A stretch of 64,000 nucleotides of DNA from JBEISR01 sp044337705 (GTDB lineage: Bacteria; Planctomycetota; Planctomycetia; Pirellulales; Pirellulaceae). Location: the NCBI GenBank assembly GCA_044337705.1, contig JBIINB010000009.1, positions 1 through 64,000 on the forward strand, given 5' to 3'. This document shows, piece after piece, positions 9,041 through 18,728 of the stretch. Below the pieces are notes generated by a model, which saw only the letters and a program-made list of their open reading frames with translations, was not told the origin of the DNA and made no database searches. The first letter of the stretch is position 1. Each line of letters opens with the position of its first letter. The translations under genes were made by a program, and so were the position numbers.

Positions 9041-11563
9041 TCAGGAATCAAGATTTTCTCCAAAGCGTCTCGCCTTGCCCTTGCGACGAATCTGCCTGCC
9101 ACGGCCCCCTCTGGCGTCGCCTCGCTTTTTCCCCCCTCCAGCCGAACTGCGGGCCGAATGGCCGGCTTCACTTCTACGGTTTTGACCTTGGGCAACTCCT
9201 GAGGAAAGCCGTTCCAGATACCCCCACACCAATTGACGCCGGACCAGATCGACCTGATGCACCTGGACGCGAAGAGGATCCCCCAATTGGAAGCAGTTGC
9301 CACTGCGGTATCCTTCCAGCCGCATTCCATGCCGCTCCCAGCGGTACTGATCCTGAGGCAGTCTCTGAACGGGCAGGAATCCTTCGGCCGGTATCTCGAT
9401 CCCGCGAATCCAAAGCCCATCGGCCTTCACCCCGGTCACCAACCCCTCAAAACTCTCCCCAACCCGCCGGCTCATGTAGTGCAGCAGTTTCACCTTCACC
9501 AACTCCCGCTCGGCAGCTTCCGCTCGCTGCTCGCGCTGGCTGCAGTGGTCCGCCAATGCCTCCAGTTGCATCCGATCGCCTCGCCCGGTGCGCTTCGCCA
9601 GTCGCTCCATCACCAGCCGATGCACCGTCAGATCAGGATACCTTCGAATCGGACTGGTGAAGTGACAGTAGTGCTCCTTGTTGAGTGCGTAGTGACGATC
9701 CGGCTCCACCTGGTAAACCGCCTTGGCTAGGCTCTTCAGGGTGCTGTAATGGACTGCGTATTCAATCCCCATACCTCGCACCGTCTGCAGCACGCGCTGT
9801 AGCTCAAAGCGATCGGCTAGTGAACCGCATTCGACTCCCAGGTCTCGGACAAACTCCGTCATCTTCCGAAGTGCGATCGGTTTGGGAGCCCCATGGACGC
9901 GCCGTACAAACGGCACTTGGTCGCGGTCCATCCACGCAGCAATCGTCTCGTTGGTGGCCAGCATGAACTCTTCGATGATCTGGTGGCTCTCGGTCTGAAT
10001 CTCCAGATGCGCTCCCTTGACCTTTCCGCCACGATCCAGATCGATCTTCACCTCGGGCAGCGACAATTCGATCGCACCGCCCTCCAGACGCCGCCCGCGC
10101 AATAGCATCGCCAACCGATCCATCTGGCTCAGCATCTCATGCATCACATCAGGAATCTTGCCTCGAAAGGAGTCCGGGGACTTCAGGAACTGATCCACCT
10201 GTTCGTAATGAAGCCGCAATTGGTTGCGAATCACCGACCGATGCACCTCCCAGTGAACCAGAACCCCGTCGGTAGTCCATTCCATCAGGACACTGATCGC
10301 CCATCGGTTGCGATCCGGTTGAAGACTGGCGACATGATTGCTGATCACCTCAGGAATCATTGGAATCACACGGTCGGGCAGGTAGATGCTGGTAGCTCGT
10401 TCCCTCGCCTCTTCGTCCAGCGCCGTTCCCTCTTGAACGAATGCCGACACATCGGCGATATGAACCCATAACTCCCAGTGCCCAACTTCGTTGACGTTCA
10501 GCGAAATCGCATCATCGAAATCCCTTGCATCGATCGGATCGATGGTCAGCGTCGGTAGATGTGTGAGGTCTCGACGATCTTCCGGAATCGTATCCTCCTG
10601 AAAGCGATCGGATACATCCCGCGACTGTTCGATCACCTCGGGGGGAAACTCCCCCGGCAAACCGAATTGGAATTCAATCGCTCGCGTATCGACCATTGGA
10701 TTGCGCGCGCTGCCAATCACCTCCAGCAGCACCGCTTCGCCTGGCTGATCCCCTTCCGGGAAACGAACCACCTCGACGATGATCTTGTCCTCAGGGGCCA
10801 GCGGTATCCCTCGCACATCCCCCAGCCTTACCGGTTGAGCCAGTGGGACACCATCCAACCAAACCAACGCCTTCCCCTCCTGGACCAGATAGGTGCCGGA
10901 AAACTGGCGTCGATGCCGCTGGAGCACCTCCAGCACTCTCGCCTCCAACTTTCCCTGCCTGCCCCGACTGATCCGCACGCGAACACGGTCTCGATCGATC
11001 GCGCCTCCGGTCGCAGAAGGTGGGACGAAAAGATCTTCCTCTCGCTGAGAGACCCCATCCGGCCGAAAGAAACCGAATCCCGATTGCGTCGATCGAAAAA
11101 TCCCCTCGGCGACCTGCTGGCCATCGCGACGGGCTGGACGCGACAGGCTTAGTGCTGCATCGCTCATACCCATGCCATCGACTTCTTCCAGCGGCTCAAA
11201 GGAAGAGAGCAGGGGACTGCGACTAGCCGATGCAGAGTCGCTCTTTGTGACGGTTCTACTTGCCTGCGGAGAAGGGGGCCCAGGCGGCTGCTTCGCTTTG
11301 GATGGTGCCGCCTCCGCTGCGGACTCGGCCTGGATCGGCACACCGGCCTGGATCGTTACACTGGCAAGCGGTGGCAGTAGCAAATGATTGGCTGCAAATC
11401 GAAGTCTGCCAGCTCGCACCAGACGCTTGACCATCCGCCTCAATTCTCTATACCTCGAATCATCCAGCCGTAGCTCCTTCAGCAGGCCGCGAGGCTTCAA
11501 GGGACGATAACCAGGTGCACTGACCAGTGCGACAATCTGCTCTTCCAAATTTTCTTGTTCCAT
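9041..11563 (-). CDS. rnr: Ribonuclease R (RNB-family 3'-5' exoribonuclease)
   Basis: An 840-residue enzyme that degrades structured RNA processively from the 3' end. Order of domains: N-terminal winged helix (about 1-70), a variable basic linker, an OB cold-shock-like region with the GFGFFRPDG motif, the catalytic RNB domain with DPIDARDFDDAISL (metal-binding aspartates, about residues 340-350) and HCSQREQRAEAAERE, a C-terminal S1 domain, and a lysine/arginine-rich tail (RRKGKARRFGE). The frame is open to 11758. ATG 11563 (MEQENLEEQ) begins at the winged helix; an alternative ATG at 11605 has a GGGGAAG close upstream. It is divergent from the response regulator gene at 11716. Confidence 0.93.
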   Translation of the reverse strand: MEQENLEEQIVALVSAPGYRPLKPRGLLKELRLDDSRYRELRRMVKRLVRAGRLRFAANHLLLPPLASVTIQAGVPIQAESAAEAAPSKAKQPPGPPSPQASRTVTKSDSASASRSPLLSSFEPLEEVDGMGMSDAALSLSRPARRDGQQVAEGIFRSTQSGFGFFRPDGVSQREEDLFVPPSATGGAIDRDRVRVRISRGRQGKLEARVLEVLQRHRRQFSGTYLVQEGKALVWLDGVPLAQPVRLGDVRGIPLAPEDKIIVEVVRFPEGDQPGEAVLLEVIGSARNPMVDTRAIEFQFGLPGEFPPEVIEQSRDVSDRFQEDTIPEDRRDLTHLPTLTIDPIDARDFDDAISLNVNEVGHWELWVHIADVSAFVQEGTALDEEARERATSIYLPDRVIPMIPEVISNHVASLQPDRNRWAISVLMEWTTDGVLVHWEVHRSVIRNQLRLHYEQVDQFLKSPDSFRGKIPDVMHEMLSQMDRLAMLLRGRRLEGGAIELSLPEVKIDLDRGGKVKGAHLEIQTESHQIIEEFMLATNETIAAWMDRDQVPFVRRVHGAPKPIALRKMTEFVRDLGVECGSLADRFELQRVLQTVRGMGIEYAVHYSTLKSLAKAVYQVEPDRHYALNKEHYCHFTSPIRRYPDLTVHRLVMERLAKRTGRGDRMQLEALADHCSQREQRAEAAERELVKVKLLHYMSRRVGESFEGLVTGVKADGLWIRGIEIPAEGFLPVQRLPQDQYRWERHGMRLEGYRSGNCFQLGDPLRVQVHQVDLVRRQLVWGYLERLSSGVAQGQNRRSEAGHSARSSAGGGKKRGDARGGRGRQIRRKGKARRFGENLDS

Positions 11564-11715
11564 TCCGTCAGGATAACCGCTTCCGCAATCTTTGGAAATT
11601 AGCATTCTTCCCCGCCCGCAACTCCCTTTCACCAAAAGGCGACTCGCTGGATCGCAACTGGCCGCATAAAATGAATCGCAGTTCGATTCAAAGTTTCCCA
11701 CCGCAGAGAACCGCA

Positions 11716-12138
11716 ATGGACACTGCCCCCGCCTGGAAACGAGATAACCGGCCCCCACGAGTGCTGATCGTCGATGACGATTTTGAGATCATCGAGGCGG
11801 TTCGCTATGCCTTGGAAGAGCAAGGGTACGAAGTGCTGGTGGCCCGTGACGGCAATCAGGGGCTGGCGATGGCCGAACAGGTACAGCCAGATCTGATGCT
11901 GCTGGACATGATGATGCCCAAACGGAGTGGATTTCTGGTGCTGGAATCGTTGCACCGTGCCTCTTTGCCGCCGATGCGGATCATCATGATGACCGCCAAC
12001 GAAGGGGAACGGCACAAAGCCTACGCCGAAATGCTCGGCGTCGACGACTACCTCCGCAAACCCTTGGCGATCGACCGCTTGATGGCCAGCGTTCGTCACT
12101 GGTTGGAGGAACCTTTCACAGACACCCAGGCCACTTGA
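11716..12138 (+). CDS. Receiver-only response regulator
   Basis: A 140-residue protein made of a single CheY-like receiver domain. The acidic pocket VDDD is at 19-22, the phosphoacceptor aspartate is D64 (LLDMMMP), the switch threonine is T93 (MMTAN) and the conserved lysine is K115 (RKP). There is no output domain, so it signals by protein-protein contact. No histidine kinase lies nearby. The open frame extends upstream to 11527, but MDTAPAW at 11716 fits the domain boundary. The stop lies 11 nt before the next start. Confidence 0.9.
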   Translation: MDTAPAWKRDNRPPRVLIVDDDFEIIEAVRYALEEQGYEVLVARDGNQGLAMAEQVQPDLMLLDMMMPKRSGFLVLESLHRASLPPMRIIMMTANEGERHKAYAEMLGVDDYLRKPLAIDRLMASVRHWLEEPFTDTQAT

Positions 12139-12149
12139 GGGTTTCCACG

Positions 12150-12596
12150 ATGATCGCATCGCGAAAATTCCTGATGGTCTTTGGACTGCTGGGGGCTTTA
12201 GGAGTTGCCATGGGAGCCTTCGGCGCCCACGCACTGCCAGGCTATCTGGCCAGCCTTGGCCTGGAGGACGCCGTCCTCCAGAAACGACTCGATCAATTCC
12301 GAACCGCCGTGCAGTACCACCTGCTGCACACCCTCGCCTGCCTGGCCCTTGCAGCTCTTGCCACCCCTGTCACATCCCGGCGCTTTCGCTTCGCCATCGG
12401 AATCATGCTCCTGGGAATGCTCTGCTTCTGCGGGTCGCTGTACGGACTTAGCATTCTGGGGATCAAGCAACTAGCTCACCTTGCCCCCCTGGGCGGAATG
12501 CTGCTGATTGTCAGTTGGCTGACGATTGCATCTGCCGGATGGACCATCAACCATCCCGAAGCCAGCAACGGAAGCTCGATTCCACGGGTGAAATAA
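12150..12596 (+). CDS. DUF423 (YgdD/TMEM256-like) inner membrane protein
   Basis: A 148-residue protein with about four predicted transmembrane helices. The family signature is the N-terminal GALGVAMGAFGAHALPGYL, followed by a YHLLHTLACLALA segment containing the conserved YH-HT residues. ATG 12150 has GAGGG about 9 nt upstream; a TTG at 12135 would add five residues overlapping the previous stop. The biochemical role of this widespread family is unknown. Tight spacing suggests co-transcription with the receiver gene. Confidence 0.9.
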   Translation: MIASRKFLMVFGLLGALGVAMGAFGAHALPGYLASLGLEDAVLQKRLDQFRTAVQYHLLHTLACLALAALATPVTSRRFRFAIGIMLLGMLCFCGSLYGLSILGIKQLAHLAPLGGMLLIVSWLTIASAGWTINHPEASNGSSIPRVK

Positions 12597-12615
12597 AAGA
12601 AAGCGGTTCCCGCAG

Positions 12616-13731
12616 ATGAAGCCCGCCGCACCTCCACCGAAAAACTTCTCTGAGTGGCTGACGGCTGGTCTGGCAACGCTGGAGGAGAATCCCCCCTTCC
12701 AGCATGGCAATGCCCTGGCAGCGGCTCTCGATGGCCCTGCTGCCTCGGCGGAGACGCAGTGGCCGTCCCGCGAACTATCCGCATGCGGACAACACGGGGT
12801 CCATCGATGGTTTCTTTCGGAAGTGCATGGGGGCTACGGGTGGCCACAGGAAGAGGTACTGCACGGGTATCGATGGCTAGCCGGTCGCTCCCTGCAGACC
12901 GCCTTCATCCTGACGCAGCGAGTCGCCGCGGTGAAGCGGATCGCGCAGGGCGGTTCAGACGAGCTATCCCAGTGGCTGCCTCACCTAGCCGACGGCAGCG
13001 TGTTCGCCACAGTTGGCATCAGCCACCTGACCACCAGTCGCCAGCACCTGGCAGGGCCGGCGCTCCGTGCGAAACAGGCTAGCAACGGCATTTGGCACCT
13101 CGATGGCTATTGCCCCTGGGTCACCGGTGCCCACCATGCTCAGATCCTCGTGGTCGGAGCCATCGACCCTGCTGGACAGTCCCATTTCTTCGCCATTCCA
13201 CTTCCGCACCCTCACATCGCTTGCCACACGCCCGAATCGCTTCTGGCGCTTCAGGGTAGCCATACAGGGAAGGTGGAACTGAGCGATGCATCAATTCCCG
13301 ACGCATTCCGACTGCGTCTGCCCCCTGGCGGCGACAATTCGGCAGGCAACCTCTCAACCAGCGTGCTCGCTCTTGGACTTGCCGACCGAGCCTGCCGATT
13401 CCTGCAGGAGGCTTCTTCCCAACGACCGAATCTGGCCGATTCTGCAATGCAATTCCAAAAGCAGATCGATCAGCTGCACCAGCAGCTGGTCGATTCTGCG
13501 CTGGGCATTCAGTCCCACGCCACCCCGTCGACCTTGCGAAGCGGCGCCAATGAATTGGTGCTTCGCGTCACCCAAGCCGCCTTGGTGGCGGCCAAAGGAG
13601 AAGGCTTTCTGGCTCAGCATCCGGCCAATCGATGGGCGCGCGAGGCGATGTTCTTTCTAGTCTGGAGCTGCCCCGCCACGGTCGCTCAGTCCCACCTGGA
13701 CCACTGGTCCATGTCCTGCTCGGACAGCTGA
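12616..13731 (+). CDS. Acyl-CoA dehydrogenase-like flavoprotein
   Basis: A 371-residue protein resembling acyl-CoA dehydrogenases. The N-terminal helical domain includes HRWFLSEVHGGYGWPQEEV; the beta domain has FATVGISHLTTSRQHL followed by WHLDGYCPWVTGAHHAQILVVGA, the family's FAD-contacting strands; the C-terminal helical bundle contains VLALGLADRACRFL. The catalytic glutamate could not be placed with confidence, so substrate and even dehydrogenase activity are uncertain. It begins 20 bp after the DUF423 stop and is probably in the same transcript. Confidence 0.75.
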   Translation: MKPAAPPPKNFSEWLTAGLATLEENPPFQHGNALAAALDGPAASAETQWPSRELSACGQHGVHRWFLSEVHGGYGWPQEEVLHGYRWLAGRSLQTAFILTQRVAAVKRIAQGGSDELSQWLPHLADGSVFATVGISHLTTSRQHLAGPALRAKQASNGIWHLDGYCPWVTGAHHAQILVVGAIDPAGQSHFFAIPLPHPHIACHTPESLLALQGSHTGKVELSDASIPDAFRLRLPPGGDNSAGNLSTSVLALGLADRACRFLQEASSQRPNLADSAMQFQKQIDQLHQQLVDSALGIQSHATPSTLRSGANELVLRVTQAALVAAKGEGFLAQHPANRWAREAMFFLVWSCPATVAQSHLDHWSMSCSDS

Positions 13732-13798
13732 ATGCAGAGCAGGGGAGGACTATTGGCCAGCCCGGAAAGTCGATACCCATTCCGATCGCGATATTTGC

Positions 13799-13856
13799 GC
13801 TAAAAATTTAGCCGCTGTAGCTTGCCGGATCTTCAAGCGATGGCTAAATTTTTAGC
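13799..13856 (+). promoter_or_regulatory. Double BlaI-type operator with embedded promoter
   Basis: Two near-identical palindromes, GCTAAAaaTTTAGC (13799-13812) and GCTAAAttTTTAGC (13843-13856), lie 44 bp apart centre to centre, about four helical turns. Together with flanking bases they form a perfect 15-bp inverted repeat. A candidate -35 TTGCCG (13822-13827) and -10 TAAATT (13845-13850) are separated by 17 bp, and the -10 falls inside the second operator. The BlaI-like start follows 20 bp later, so autorepression is the simplest reading. Confidence 0.75.
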
Positions 13857-13876
13857 AGTCTCAGACCGCCCCCTTC

Positions 13877-14290
13877 ATGGCCTCAACGATGCCCACTCCC
13901 GACGAACCCCAGCTAAGCCGTCGCGAACGCCAGATTCTTGATGTCGTTTACGCTCTGGGACAGGCTTCGGCCGCTCAGGTCATGGCTCATCTTCCCGATG
14001 CTCCGAGTAAAACCGCCGTCCGAACGTTCCTTCGCATCCTGGAGGAAAAAGGGCACCTAGTGCACAAGGAGGACGGGCGGACCTACGTCTATCGGCCCAG
14101 TCGTCCACGACAGCGTGCCGGAACGGGCGCTTTTCGACGTGTGCTCGATGTCTTCTTCGGTGGCTCTTTGGAACATGCCGTCGCCGCGCATCTGGGGGAA
14201 TCCGCCGCACAGCTCGACGAAGCCCAACTCAAGCGACTGGTCGATCTCATCCAAAAGGCCCGCAAGGCACGAAAGGAAAACGGCTCATGA
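13877..14290 (+). CDS. BlaI/MecI/CopY family transcriptional repressor
   Basis: A 137-residue winged-helix repressor. The DNA-binding domain starts with LSRRERQILDVVYALGQASAAQVMAHL and continues with KTAVRTFLRILEEKGHL (recognition helix and wing), matching the family layout; the C-terminal helices mediate dimerisation and contain the cleavage region in characterised homologues. The stop overlaps the start of the downstream M56 peptidase gene (ATGA, 14287-14290). Two palindromes cover its promoter. In BlaI systems the partner BlaR1 triggers proteolysis of the repressor; the inducer here is unknown. Confidence 0.93.
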   Translation: MASTMPTPDEPQLSRRERQILDVVYALGQASAAQVMAHLPDAPSKTAVRTFLRILEEKGHLVHKEDGRTYVYRPSRPRQRAGTGAFRRVLDVFFGGSLEHAVAAHLGESAAQLDEAQLKRLVDLIQKARKARKENGS

Positions 14291-16881
14291 TTGAATTCCT
14301 CGGGCAAGTTGCAGAGGCGGGACCAGAGTTGGCCATCCGATCGACCGTGTTGTTTGTTCTTGCGATCGGCTTGTCGATGGCTTGGCCCCGAGCCTCTGCG
14401 GCGCAAAGGCACCTGCTTTGGAACGCTGCGTTGGCCGGTTCACTGGTGCTTCCTATCCTCTACTTTAGTGTTCCCAAGTACCGCGTTTGGCCTGCGTGGA
14501 CCGACTGGATGGCGCAAGGCGATTCAGTTCCGCAACTGAATCGCAAAACTGGCAAGAACGATTTATCCTCCATCTCGCATGCTCCTTCGCAGGTTGCGCT
14601 GGACGCGTCGCCGGAAATTCCCTCCGCTGCTCCCATTCGCGTTCAGCCCTCTGGTTTCTTTCGCTCCAAGTCGATTCAGCCGATTCTAGGAACTCTGTGG
14701 TTGGCAGGCGTATCTCTGGGATTGGCAAGACTTTGGTTTGGGTTCGCACGCTTGCGCTCGATCGCTCGCCATACAGATCCGGCCCGTGGGCAACTGGAAT
14801 CGATGCTTAAGGAGCTTTCCCATGAGCTGGGGATTGGCCAGCCCGTAAAGGGGCTGGTATCGCGCGATCCGCTTAGTCCCATGACATGGGGGTGGTGGCG
14901 CCCGGTCGTCGCGCTGCCTGGTGAAGCAAACTCCTGGTCTGCCGAACGGCTGCGGCTGGTGCTGCTGCATGAGCTTGCCCACGTGCGACGATTGGATTTT
15001 GTATCCCAATTGGCTGGGGAGCTGGCGCGATGCCTCTACTGGTTCCATCCGTTGGCGTGGTGGTGCTTAAGGCGCCTGCGGATAGAACAGGAAGTCGCCT
15101 GCGATGACTGGGTCCTGGCTAGTGGCGCACATCCCGAAGACTACGCGCAAGAATTGCTGGACATCACCGCCAACCTGCCTCACCCTTATCCGAAGGCAGG
15201 GGTTGCTCTTGCCATGAGTCGCACTCAAAGGATCGAAACCCGCATCCGTTCGATCCTCCAAGCCGATCGCAATCGCAATCGAGCCAGCACCTGGCGACGG
15301 ATATCGATAGCAAGTCTCTTTGCAATGCTCGCCACAACAACCGCCCTCGTCGGACCGTCCGCCGTCGCCAAGACCAACCCGTCAGCCACTCCCATCATGC
15401 CCACTCCTGCCACTTCTGAAAGCGAAACGGGAAACAACGACGCGACCCCAGATCCGCAACAGGATCCTTTACTGTCAGATGCCCAGCCACTGACTGAGGA
15501 ATCCAAGGAGCGACTGAAAAACCTCGCAACCGGTCAGTCGTTTCCAGCCACTCGCCAGGATATGCCCTTGGCCATCGCGGCGCTTCAAGCCAACGATTGG
15601 ACCATCCGCAGCCAATCTTGCTTGGCGATCGAAAAAATGGCATCCCGGAAACTCTTTGCGCCAGAAGATCTCCCGTCGCTCTGGGAAGGACTTCAGCCCA
15701 ATCTGCAAAGCCAGCATCAGGACACCAGTGAATGGTCGGTGCGGGCCGTCGCCACGCTACTGCAGGAGCATGAGCTTTTCAGCAGCCCCTTCTGGTCCCA
15801 ACAGGATTGGATGCTGGAACGCGAACCGACACCAGCCGATCGATCGGCTGGTGAGTTCCTGAAGGGCTCGTTCGAAGAGAGCCTGCTGCTGCTTGGCAGC
15901 AGCGACCGTGAGCTGCAGCGGAGGGGTGCAAACCTGACCAGCCAACTGCTGAAGCATCTGCCGCAATCGAAGCAGGAAAAAGCGATCCGCAGCTTGCTGG
16001 ACATTCCATTTGAGACACAGACAGCCGCGAACCCAAGCAGCTCTCTGGCCCGCTGCCGCAGGCAGGTGACGATTGCCCTCGTTCATTCCGCATCTGTCAT
16101 CCCAGCGGAATCTTCTGTAGGAGAGGTCGCTGAACGATTGTTGGAGGCATCCAAGGACGTCGACGCTGTGATGAATGATGGTGTCTATCGTGGATTGGCC
16201 TTTCTGGCTGACAAAACCCAAGGGGAACTGCGTCAGCGGATCGTGCGCGCGGTGGTTTTGGCCGCAACAGATCGTCGATGGATCTATTCTCGCACCTCCG
16301 GGATCTCAACGCCTCCTCGACACCATGGTGCCGACGCACTAACCATCCTGGCCCCAGGTTTGACCAGTGAAGAACTGCTTCTGGCTCAGGAGGCGATTCC
16401 ACCTCTGCCCGAAGGAGAGGGAAATCGAGCAGCTTACGATGCGATGTATCTGGAGGTGCTGCAGGCGCTTGCCGGACGCAAGAAGGAATTGGAATCGAAG
16501 ATGCAGCCTGCAGCGCGCGAGGAAGAAGATCTGGCCTTCTTCGAAAAAAAATACAAGAAGAAATTCACCGAAGTAAAACCAAAAAGCGAGTATCCGGACC
16601 CCGACCAGTTCTACTCCGCCATCGCCAAGGAACTTGGTATCTCAGAGATTGCCTGGAAGGCAGCAGCAGAGAAGTTCGGCTGGAAAAAGGAGGACGGCCG
16701 AAACACCTTTGCCATGTTGAAGGGAGGCCCCACCTCGGAAGGCGGAGAAGGAACCTGGGACGTCTTCTTCATACGGTCCATGATCAACCCCGAGACGAAA
16801 CGACCGGACCCTGCCACCATCGAGCGGGTGATGGTGCAGATCGACTATGACGGGAAAATCTCCTTCCCAAAGATTCCTTAG
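14287..16881 (+). CDS. BlaR1-like M56 family membrane metallopeptidase with a large C-terminal sensor region
   Basis: An 864-residue protein. The N-terminal 360 or so residues form the BlaR1/MecR1 peptidase M56 module: hydrophobic helices near residues 15-60 and 125-145, the zinc motif HELAH at 228-232, the following RCLYWFHPLAWW helix and the EQEVACDDWV motif carrying the third ligand. A last membrane helix lies near 340-360 (SLFAMLATTTALVG). The remaining 500 residues contain HEAT-like helices and a charged C-terminal domain, with no penicillin-binding SxxK/SxN/KTG set, so beta-lactam sensing is unlikely. It is translationally coupled to the repressor and presumably relieves repression on sensing an unidentified envelope signal. 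Confidence 0.88.
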   Translation: MIEFLGQVAEAGPELAIRSTVLFVLAIGLSMAWPRASAAQRHLLWNAALAGSLVLPILYFSVPKYRVWPAWTDWMAQGDSVPQLNRKTGKNDLSSISHAPSQVALDASPEIPSAAPIRVQPSGFFRSKSIQPILGTLWLAGVSLGLARLWFGFARLRSIARHTDPARGQLESMLKELSHELGIGQPVKGLVSRDPLSPMTWGWWRPVVALPGEANSWSAERLRLVLLHELAHVRRLDFVSQLAGELARCLYWFHPLAWWCLRRLRIEQEVACDDWVLASGAHPEDYAQELLDITANLPHPYPKAGVALAMSRTQRIETRIRSILQADRNRNRASTWRRISIASLFAMLATTTALVGPSAVAKTNPSATPIMPTPATSESETGNNDATPDPQQDPLLSDAQPLTEESKERLKNLATGQSFPATRQDMPLAIAALQANDWTIRSQSCLAIEKMASRKLFAPEDLPSLWEGLQPNLQSQHQDTSEWSVRAVATLLQEHELFSSPFWSQQDWMLEREPTPADRSAGEFLKGSFEESLLLLGSSDRELQRRGANLTSQLLKHLPQSKQEKAIRSLLDIPFETQTAANPSSSLARCRRQVTIALVHSASVIPAESSVGEVAERLLEASKDVDAVMNDGVYRGLAFLADKTQGELRQRIVRAVVLAATDRRWIYSRTSGISTPPRHHGADALTILAPGLTSEELLLAQEAIPPLPEGEGNRAAYDAMYLEVLQALAGRKKELESKMQPAAREEEDLAFFEKKYKKKFTEVKPKSEYPDPDQFYSAIAKELGISEIAWKAAAEKFGWKKEDGRNTFAMLKGGPTSEGGEGTWDVFFIRSMINPETKRPDPATIERVMVQIDYDGKISFPKIP

Positions 16882-17260
16882 TGACAAATGCAAAGGCTCC
16901 CATTCCCGCTCCACTCCCACCGGCAGTCCTTGGTCATGAGCCGACCAAGCGACTCCGTGGCGCCCATTTGATCGAGGACTGAACATTCAGGAGGATGTCC
17001 ATGCGATCCAGCTTCTGAGGAACCAATTCCACCAAAAGCCTTCCTGTTCGACTCCATATCGCCCCCTCTCATTTTCGTCGCCCTCACCTTGGCTCCGGTC
17101 GGTCTCCCTTGTTGCTTACACCCTGATTCCCGGTACATTGCCCAAGGCGAACGGGGTGGGAAAAGAACCAGAGCGATCCGATGCGTGCTGTCAGCCCTTG
17201 GCGAGTAGGGCAAAGCAGGGCGGATATCGGGTACCGGTCCGGACAATAAGGGGGAACCGA
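16882..17260. other. Intergenic region after the M56 gene, no gene recognised
   Basis: About 380 bp between the M56 stop and the preferred start of the flavoprotein gene. Weak open frames on the minus strand have no recognisable domain. Part of this stretch would be coding if the flavoprotein started at ATG 17138 instead of TTG 17261. Confidence 0.4.
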
Positions 17261-18685
17261 TTGAGACAGATTCAGACCGACTATCTGGTTGTCGGCGCGG
17301 GTGCAGCAGGGATGGCGTTTGTCGACGCGCTGATCGAACACGCCGATGTCCGTGTCACGCTACTGGACCGACGCCATGCCCCTGGCGGCCATTGGCTGGA
17401 TGCCTATCCGTTTGTCCGGCTTCACCAAGCATCGCAATTCTACGGAGTGGCATCAACGCCACTGAGCGACGGCCGGCTGCAAAGTGAAGGGCCGGAAGCA
17501 GGCCTGCACCAACGGGCAGCAGCACCCGAGATCGTCGCCTACTACGCGCGCGTCATGGATCGCCTAGTCGCCTCCGGAAAAGTCACCTTCCATCCGCACA
17601 GCGACTACCATGGCCAAGGGCAGTTCACTTCGCTGGATTCTGGCCAGCGGTTTGTGGTGCCCGATACATGCCGCGTGGTCGACGCCAGGTACCTTTCCCC
17701 AAGCATCCCGGCGCGAACCGCCACCCCATTTGAAGCTGCCGAGGGAGTTCGCGTCATTCCAGTCAACCAACTCCCAGATATCGCGCCATCGACTAGCCAT
17801 TTCGTCATCGTCGGCGCCGGCAAGACAGCGACGGACGCCATCGTCTGGCTGATCGGGCAGGGTATCACCCCCGATGCCATCTGCTGGGTTCGCCCACGCG
17901 ATCCCTGGATGTTCGATCGCGCGGTCGTGCAGCCCGACCCGGTCATCTACACGGGGATGGTGGCAGATATCTTCGAGTCAGCCGCGCAAGCTGACTCTGT
18001 CGACGATCTTTTTCTCCGAATGGAAGAACGGGGTGTCATGCTTCGGATCGATCAAAGCGTCACACCAACCATGGCCAAGACCCCCACGCTGGCCCGCTGG
18101 GAACTGAATCGGCTGCGAACCGTCGAGCATGTCGTGCGATTGGGACACGTCCGGCGCATCGCACCCGGTCGCATGGTGTGCGATCGGGGAGACGCAGCGA
18201 TCGATCGCCAGGCAGTCGTGGTGCACTGCGCCGCCCCGGGACTTCGGTATCCACCCACCATCCCGGTCTGGGGACCCGAGGCAATCACGCTGCAGTCGGT
18301 GGCAACCGGACCGATCTTCGGCGCGGCGATTGCAGGCTACCTGGAGGCGACGCGCAAGGAGGATATCGAAAAAAATCGGCTCTGCATCCCTCACCCATAC
18401 CCCGACTCGTGCGCCGATTGGCCACGGTTCATGGTCCTGAGCGCCAAAGGATCGGCCGCGCTGGCCAAGGAGCCCGACGTCCTCCAGTGGGCGCACAGCA
18501 CCAGCCTCTTTCGTTCACGAATCCCCGCCGAGCGAGCCGGGCAGGCCGATGTCGTGGCCGCAGTGGCTAGGCTACATGCCGCCCGCCAGACCGGATTGCC
18601 ACGGCTGGAAGCATGGAGCGGGATTGCGGAGAAAAGGGATCGAGGGGATTCGTTCGGTGTGGCTGGAGATAGGAACGGGCCTTGA
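17261..18685 (+). CDS. NAD(P)/FAD-dependent oxidoreductase
   Basis: A 474-residue flavoprotein with two Rossmann motifs: VVGAGAAGMAFVDAL near the N-terminus for FAD, followed by the LLDRRHAPGGHW segment, and VIVGAGKTATDAIVWLI near residue 190 for NAD(P). This two-dinucleotide architecture is shared with flavin-containing monooxygenases and similar enzymes; the substrate is not evident. TTG 17261 is preferred because AAGGGGG sits 8 nt upstream and the FAD motif begins shortly afterwards; ATG 17138 is an in-frame alternative adding 41 residues unlike the family. It converges with the gene at 18750 across a strong hairpin. Confidence 0.82.
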   Translation: MRQIQTDYLVVGAGAAGMAFVDALIEHADVRVTLLDRRHAPGGHWLDAYPFVRLHQASQFYGVASTPLSDGRLQSEGPEAGLHQRAAAPEIVAYYARVMDRLVASGKVTFHPHSDYHGQGQFTSLDSGQRFVVPDTCRVVDARYLSPSIPARTATPFEAAEGVRVIPVNQLPDIAPSTSHFVIVGAGKTATDAIVWLIGQGITPDAICWVRPRDPWMFDRAVVQPDPVIYTGMVADIFESAAQADSVDDLFLRMEERGVMLRIDQSVTPTMAKTPTLARWELNRLRTVEHVVRLGHVRRIAPGRMVCDRGDAAIDRQAVVVHCAAPGLRYPPTIPVWGPEAITLQSVATGPIFGAAIAGYLEATRKEDIEKNRLCIPHPYPDSCADWPRFMVLSAKGSAALAKEPDVLQWAHSTSLFRSRIPAERAGQADVVAAVARLHAARQTGLPRLEAWSGIAEKRDRGDSFGVAGDRNGP

Positions 18686-18728
18686 GTCATCGGCTCTAAC
18701 TGAGACGTTAAGAGGAGCCGTTAGAATG

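Noticed and set aside
16878..17246. 122-codon minus-strand open frame after the M56 gene
   Set aside because: No domain, no convincing ribosome-binding site and Ser/Gly/Arg-rich composition; left as noncoding.
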